A stretch of DNA of 16,846 bases. Source: CAZEQL01 sp964514415 (GTDB lineage Bacteria > Chloroflexota > Dehalococcoidia > GIF9 > AB-539-J10). The notes under the pieces are model-generated. The model was not told where the DNA came from. It saw only the letters and a program-made list of their open reading frames with translations, and did no database searches. Shown one piece after another: positions 13,947-16,846 of this stretch (positions are counted from its first letter, which is position 1; each line of letters begins with the position of its first letter). A program made the position numbers and the translations under genes. The stretch lies in contig CAZEQL010000024.1 of NCBI GenBank assembly GCA_964514415.1, positions 1 to 16,846 of the forward strand, given 5' to 3'.

Positions 13947-14705
13947 CTATAATACACCTACGGAACCTGTGGCACAGATTATCTGTCCCGTTATGAAGTA
14001 AGAGTCATCAGAAGCCAGGAATATCAGTAAAGGACATACATCCTCTGGTTCCCCCATACGCTGTATTACGCTATCCTGGGCCATCTTATCGAACATCGCT
14101 TGCTTAATTTGGTCTGGTATTGCCTCCGTCATGGGTGTTCGTGCCTGAGGAGCGATAGCATTGACGCATATTCCGCGTCTTACCAGCTCTCGAGAAAGGG
14201 CTTTGGTGAAACCTATAAGTCCTGCTTTAGCGGTGGAATAGTTCGCTTGACCTACATTTCCATATATGCCTGCTTGGGAGGTAGCGTTAATGATTCTCCC
14301 TTTTATTTTATTTTCAATCATGTATTTGACTGCGGCCTGAGTATTAAGGAACGCCCCCCTCAAATGAACATACATTATTGCATCCCACTGTTCCTCTGTC
14401 ATCTTGTGGAGCATAGCATCTCTGGTAATCCCGGCATTGTTAACCAGAATATCAACTTTACCAAACTCCTTAACCGCGGTATCCACCAATTTGTCTGCCA
14501 CTTCTTTTGTCCCTACTCCACCAATGCAAACTGCAGCTTTGCCCCCGGCTGACTTGATCTCGGCGACCACATTATTGGCGGTGTCAGCAACTACATCGTT
14601 TACCACTATGCTCGCGCCTTCCTTGGCCATTTCTTTAGCGTAGGCTTTGCCCAATCCTGCTCCTGCCCCTGTAACTATTGCTACTTTGCCTTCTAATTTT
14701 TTCAT
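13947..14705 (-). CDS. SDR family 3-oxoacyl reductase/3-hydroxyacyl dehydrogenase (FabG-like), last gene of operon
   Basis: A 252-residue classical short-chain dehydrogenase. The Rossmann glycine motif TGAGAGLG is at 12-19, NNAG at 89-92, Ser143 in NATSQAG, and the catalytic Tyr156 and Lys160 in YSTAK. Asp37 at the end of strand 2 predicts NAD(H) rather than NADP(H). The usual adenine-contacting Asp near position 63 is replaced by Gly (CIGGVGT), unlike the upstream paralogue. ITRDAMLHKMTEEQW after NNAG is typical of FabG and of hydroxyacyl-CoA dehydrogenases. It follows the paralogue after 59 bases. GGAAA directly before the ATG and an AGGAGG 15 bases up are possible ribosome sites. Context with two MaoC proteins suggests 3-hydroxyacyl thioester chemistry. 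Confidence 0.85.
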   Translation of the reverse strand: MKKLEGKVAIVTGAGAGLGKAYAKEMAKEGASIVVNDVVADTANNVVAEIKSAGGKAAVCIGGVGTKEVADKLVDTAVKEFGKVDILVNNAGITRDAMLHKMTEEQWDAIMYVHLRGAFLNTQAAVKYMIENKIKGRIINATSQAGIYGNVGQANYSTAKAGLIGFTKALSRELVRRGICVNAIAPQARTPMTEAIPDQIKQAMFDKMAQDSVIQRMGEPEDVCPLLIFLASDDSYFITGQIICATGSVGVL

Positions 14706-14764
14706 TTTCCTTTCTTTTTTCCTCCTATTTACTTTTTAATTCCGAATCAGCTAGGGATGCTCAC

Positions 14765-15547
14765 CTATATATACATCCCGGCACTGGCATTTAGTACCTG
14801 ACCCGTGACGAAATCTGACTCAGGCGAGACTAAATATAGAACAGGCTGTGCTGCTTGCTCTGGTGTCATTACATTCCCGCCAATTTGCTGCATGAAAGCA
14901 TCCCTTACTTTCTTGGGGATACCGTAAGCTTCGCCAAAAACCATTTCCCCTGTTTCTTTTTCATCGGTCATTCTGGTCAGGACAAAACCATAAGCGATAG
15001 CATTACAGTTTATGCCATATCTGGCCCACTCTTTTGCCACTGCCTTAGCCATTGCAATAAGGCCACCCTTGGCAGAAGAGTAATTAATCTGCCCTATATT
15101 ACCCATTAAGCCTGCTACTGATGATACATTGACGATCTTGCCACCATGCCCTTCCTTTGCCATATATCTGCCAGCCGAGCGGATGCAGTTAAAAGCTCCC
15201 TTTAAGTGAATGTCCATAACTAAGTTCCACTGGTCATCGGTCATTTTGACTATCATGGCATCACGGGTAACGCCGGCGTTATTGACCAGGATGTTCAGGT
15301 CTCCAAAGGTATTTACTGCAGTATCCATCAAGTTATCAACTTGTTTTGGGTCTCTTACGTCACAAACGCATCCTGTGGCATTGCCGCCAGCAGCTTTTAT
15401 GGTATTGACTACTTCATTGATAGGTTCAGGGTCAATGTCACTTACTACTACTGATGCCCCTTCCTTGGCGAGGACTAGAGCATCGCCTCTTCCTATCCCT
15501 CTACCCGATCCTGTAATTACCGCCACCTTACCATCTAGCTTTCCCAT
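14765..15547 (-). CDS. SDR family 3-oxoacyl reductase/3-hydroxyacyl dehydrogenase (FabG-like), third gene of operon
   Basis: A 260-residue classical SDR. TGSGRGIG at 12-19 binds the dinucleotide. Asp37 in VVSDIDP points to NAD(H), and CDVRDP at 62-67 supplies the conserved adenine-pocket Asp63. NNAG is at 89-92, and Ser143, Tyr156 (YSSAK) and Lys160 form the catalytic set. It aligns with the downstream SDR without gaps through about residue 160, so the two look like an old tandem duplication that has diverged. A segment near 192-215 is longer than in the neighbour and probably forms the substrate lid. The ATG at 15547 has an AAAGGAGGT ribosome site. The fold and chemistry are certain; the acyl substrate is not. 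Confidence 0.87.
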   Translation of the reverse strand: MGKLDGKVAVITGSGRGIGRGDALVLAKEGASVVVSDIDPEPINEVVNTIKAAGGNATGCVCDVRDPKQVDNLMDTAVNTFGDLNILVNNAGVTRDAMIVKMTDDQWNLVMDIHLKGAFNCIRSAGRYMAKEGHGGKIVNVSSVAGLMGNIGQINYSSAKGGLIAMAKAVAKEWARYGINCNAIAYGFVLTRMTDEKETGEMVFGEAYGIPKKVRDAFMQQIGGNVMTPEQAAQPVLYLVSPESDFVTGQVLNASAGMYI

Positions 15548-15611
15548 TTTTACCTCCTTTTTACTATTTATATCCTGATTTATATTAACCGTGTCACAAC
15601 CAATGGGTGGC

Positions 15612-16076
15612 TCAGCCGTGCGAGGGCAGAATCACGGTTGCCGCCCCGGGAGTAGTTTTTTCACCCTTGCCATTTTCAACCCAAATCTCACACTCCACAT
15701 AATGTTTATCATCTTCAATATATTTCCTGGTAACTTTTCCTTTGCACCACCATGTTTCACCATCGGCATATTCGGTTAGTGAAGTCATATTGCGTGGCCA
15801 ATCTATTGCCCGGTACTGACAGGAAAGTTTCTTTACAGTTCCCTCTTCTCCAATCCAGTCGGTCATCAACTGCCCCAACCAGGCGCGCTTGAGCGCTCCC
15901 TGGACAATAGGCTTCCCCACACCTTGACTCTCGGCAAAGGTGGAATCATAGTGCAGCGGGTTATAATCTCCTGAAGCACCAGCCCATTTGACCAACATTT
16001 GAGTGGTGGCAATCTTCTGTAAAGGAGTTACCTCACTATCTACTTCTACATCTTCATAATAAAGTTGCTTAGGCAC
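15612..16076 (-). CDS. MaoC-type hot-dog dehydratase/hydratase, catalytic subunit
   Basis: A 154-residue single hot-dog protein of the MaoC family, which adds or removes water at (R)-3-hydroxyacyl thioesters. The hydratase signature is intact: WAGASGDYNPLHYD at 31-44, with Asp37, Asn39 and His42 as the expected catalytic residues. A second conserved block follows in GKPIVQGALKRAWLGQL (54-70). The start is GTG at 16076, chosen because a perfect AAGGAGGT lies five bases upstream; no ATG is nearby. It lies 33 bases after a second hot-dog gene that lacks the His, an arrangement like mycobacterial HadB with HadA. The two probably form one heteromeric enzyme acting with the downstream SDRs. Confidence 0.85.
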   Translation of the reverse strand: MPKQLYYEDVEVDSEVTPLQKIATTQMLVKWAGASGDYNPLHYDSTFAESQGVGKPIVQGALKRAWLGQLMTDWIGEEGTVKKLSCQYRAIDWPRNMTSLTEYADGETWWCKGKVTRKYIEDDKHYVECEIWVENGKGEKTTPGAATVILPSHG

Positions 16077-16109
16077 TTTTTACCTCCTTTCTTTCCACTA
16101 GCATTAGGT

Positions 16110-16592
16110 TTAACGAAAGATAACAGACATGTAACTTTTAGCAACCAGGTCATTGTTTTGGTTGGTGTATTTCGTCTCAATTGTACCGAATCCTATCTTC
16201 CCCCCCTTAGTCTCCCGGAGAGTTATATCAGTAACCTTGTAGTTAGCGGTCAATGTATCACCAGCACGAACAGGAGCCATAAATTCGTAGTCAATCCCTC
16301 CGTCAAGGACGCGTGGCAGCCCGCTTACCTGGCCAACTTTATTCATAAACTCCATCACCCCCGGGGGAATCATCCACACCTGTTTAACTGACCGTCCCAA
16401 AAAGCCCGGAGGACATATCATGTCTCCGTAGCGTGTACCCTTAGCGTAGTCTGCATCACAAAATAAGGGGTTGGAATCGCCTATCGCCTCAGCATATCTC
16501 CTTATCGCCCCCCTTTCCACCTCCAAGAAGTCGGGTTCCAAGACTGTGCCTTTTAACTTTTCTAATTCGGGTGGCAATCCAGCACTAGCCAT
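16110..16592 (-). CDS. FAS1/MaoC-like hot-dog protein without catalytic His, probable partner subunit
   Basis: A 160-residue hot-dog protein of the MaoC N-terminal (FAS1-like dehydratase) type. YAEAIGDSNPLFCD at 33-46 aligns with the hydratase motif and keeps Asp39 and Asn41, but Phe44 replaces the catalytic His. PPGFLG at 61-66, and YEFMAPVRAGDTL at 102-114 followed by a long C-terminal strand pair, are typical of the family. By analogy with HadA/HadC it would shape the acyl-chain channel while the next gene supplies catalysis. It is the first gene of the operon. The ATG at 16592 has an AAAGGAGGT ribosome site six bases upstream, and a promoter lies about 200 bases upstream. Confidence 0.83.
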   Translation of the reverse strand: MASAGLPPELEKLKGTVLEPDFLEVERGAIRRYAEAIGDSNPLFCDADYAKGTRYGDMICPPGFLGRSVKQVWMIPPGVMEFMNKVGQVSGLPRVLDGGIDYEFMAPVRAGDTLTANYKVTDITLRETKGGKIGFGTIETKYTNQNNDLVAKSYMSVIFR

Positions 16593-16609
16593 TCTTCTAC
16601 CTCCTTTTG

Positions 16610-16631
16610 TTATAAATATATTATAAATATA
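16610..16631. repeat. Two tandem copies of an 11-base AT-only repeat
   Basis: TTATAAATATA occurs twice in tandem just before the ribosome site of the first operon gene. It would be an unstructured AU-rich segment of the leader and could aid ribosome entry. Slippage is a sufficient explanation for its origin. Confidence 0.45.
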
Positions 16632-16799
16632 AATTAGGGAATTATTCCTGAAGTTCGATTCTTTAATGGTTCAACTTCTGACATGCTCCCGATTGCTATC
16701 ACAACAAATCAGCTCTCCACCTTTTATGCCCTACCCTAAACTAAAGGAGACTCTTACGTTTTTAAATGGAGCGTAGCAATTTAGCTATCCCCAATGTAA

Positions 16800-16829
16800 A
16801 ATCTAGCATATCTTGGAGAAAATTGTCAA
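16800..16829 (-). promoter_or_regulatory. Promoter of the hot-dog/SDR operon
   Basis: On the minus strand a perfect TTGACA (16824-16829) is 18 bases from TAGATT (16800-16805), and TG stands one base before the -10. Transcription would start near 16793 and leave a leader of about 200 nt before the first gene. The leader contains a small hairpin (16650-16655 with 16673-16678) and the palindrome GGAATTATTCC at 16638-16648, but no riboswitch I recognise. Confidence 0.55.
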
Positions 16830-16846
16830 GCAACTTGAACTCTAGT

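Noticed and set aside
14100..14552. 150-codon plus-strand frame across the last SDR gene
   Set aside because: Fully antisense to a conserved dehydrogenase; the peptide has no recognisable domain.
15210..15578. 122-codon plus-strand frame across the other SDR gene
   Set aside because: Antisense shadow of the SDR N-terminal half.
1..16846. CRISPR array, tRNA or rRNA genes, defence or toxin-antitoxin genes
   Set aside because: No regularly spaced repeats, no tRNA T-loop/acceptor pattern and no such protein families were seen.

Overview
This is a bacterial chromosomal window of moderate GC with ordinary housekeeping genes and no rRNA, tRNA, CRISPR array or complete mobile element that I can see. 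The protein sequences and the grouping of gyrB, hisS and a long Rel suggest the Chloroflexota, most likely class Dehalococcoidia. Supporting signs are the MaoC/SDR proteins, the DUF951 protein and short palindromic repeats that resemble ones I associate with that group. The assignment is from recall and was not checked by search.

Layout. Positions 1-73 hold the first codons of a minus-strand membrane or secreted protein. The gap 74-447 contains a decayed tyrosine-recombinase N-terminus. gyrB and hisS then run on the minus strand, with an extended -10 promoter between them. Diverging from hisS on the plus strand is a run of rel, rpsT and lexA (rpsT starts inside rel), followed by a class II aldolase. 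It converges on ilvE (minus). ilvE diverges from a tandem universal stress protein (plus), which converges on dinB (minus). dinB diverges from a major facilitator transporter (plus), which converges on a small DUF951 gene (minus), with pyrF upstream of it. The right end is a four-gene minus-strand operon, in transcription order: a FAS1/MaoC-like hot-dog protein lacking the catalytic His, a MaoC hot-dog hydratase with it, and two FabG-like SDRs. It has a good promoter and a leader of about 200 nt.

How the genes relate. rel (alarmone), lexA and dinB (SOS response) and usp are stress genes, though not one operon. pyrF and ilvE are biosynthetic. The right-hand operon looks like an (R)-hydroxyacyl dehydratase/dehydrogenase module resembling mycobacterial HadAB plus FabG. 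Its substrate cannot be read from the sequence.

The most notable points are: a short palindromic repeat that forms the coding tail of ribosomal protein S20; a Rel enzyme with an intact hydrolase HD motif but a RelA-type EFDD motif in the synthetase; a composite palindromic element between pyrF and the DUF951 gene; a heptamer and inverted-repeat cluster after lexA; an operator-like repeat over the transporter promoter; and frequent TTG starts. I found no clear case of a wholly new multi-gene system.
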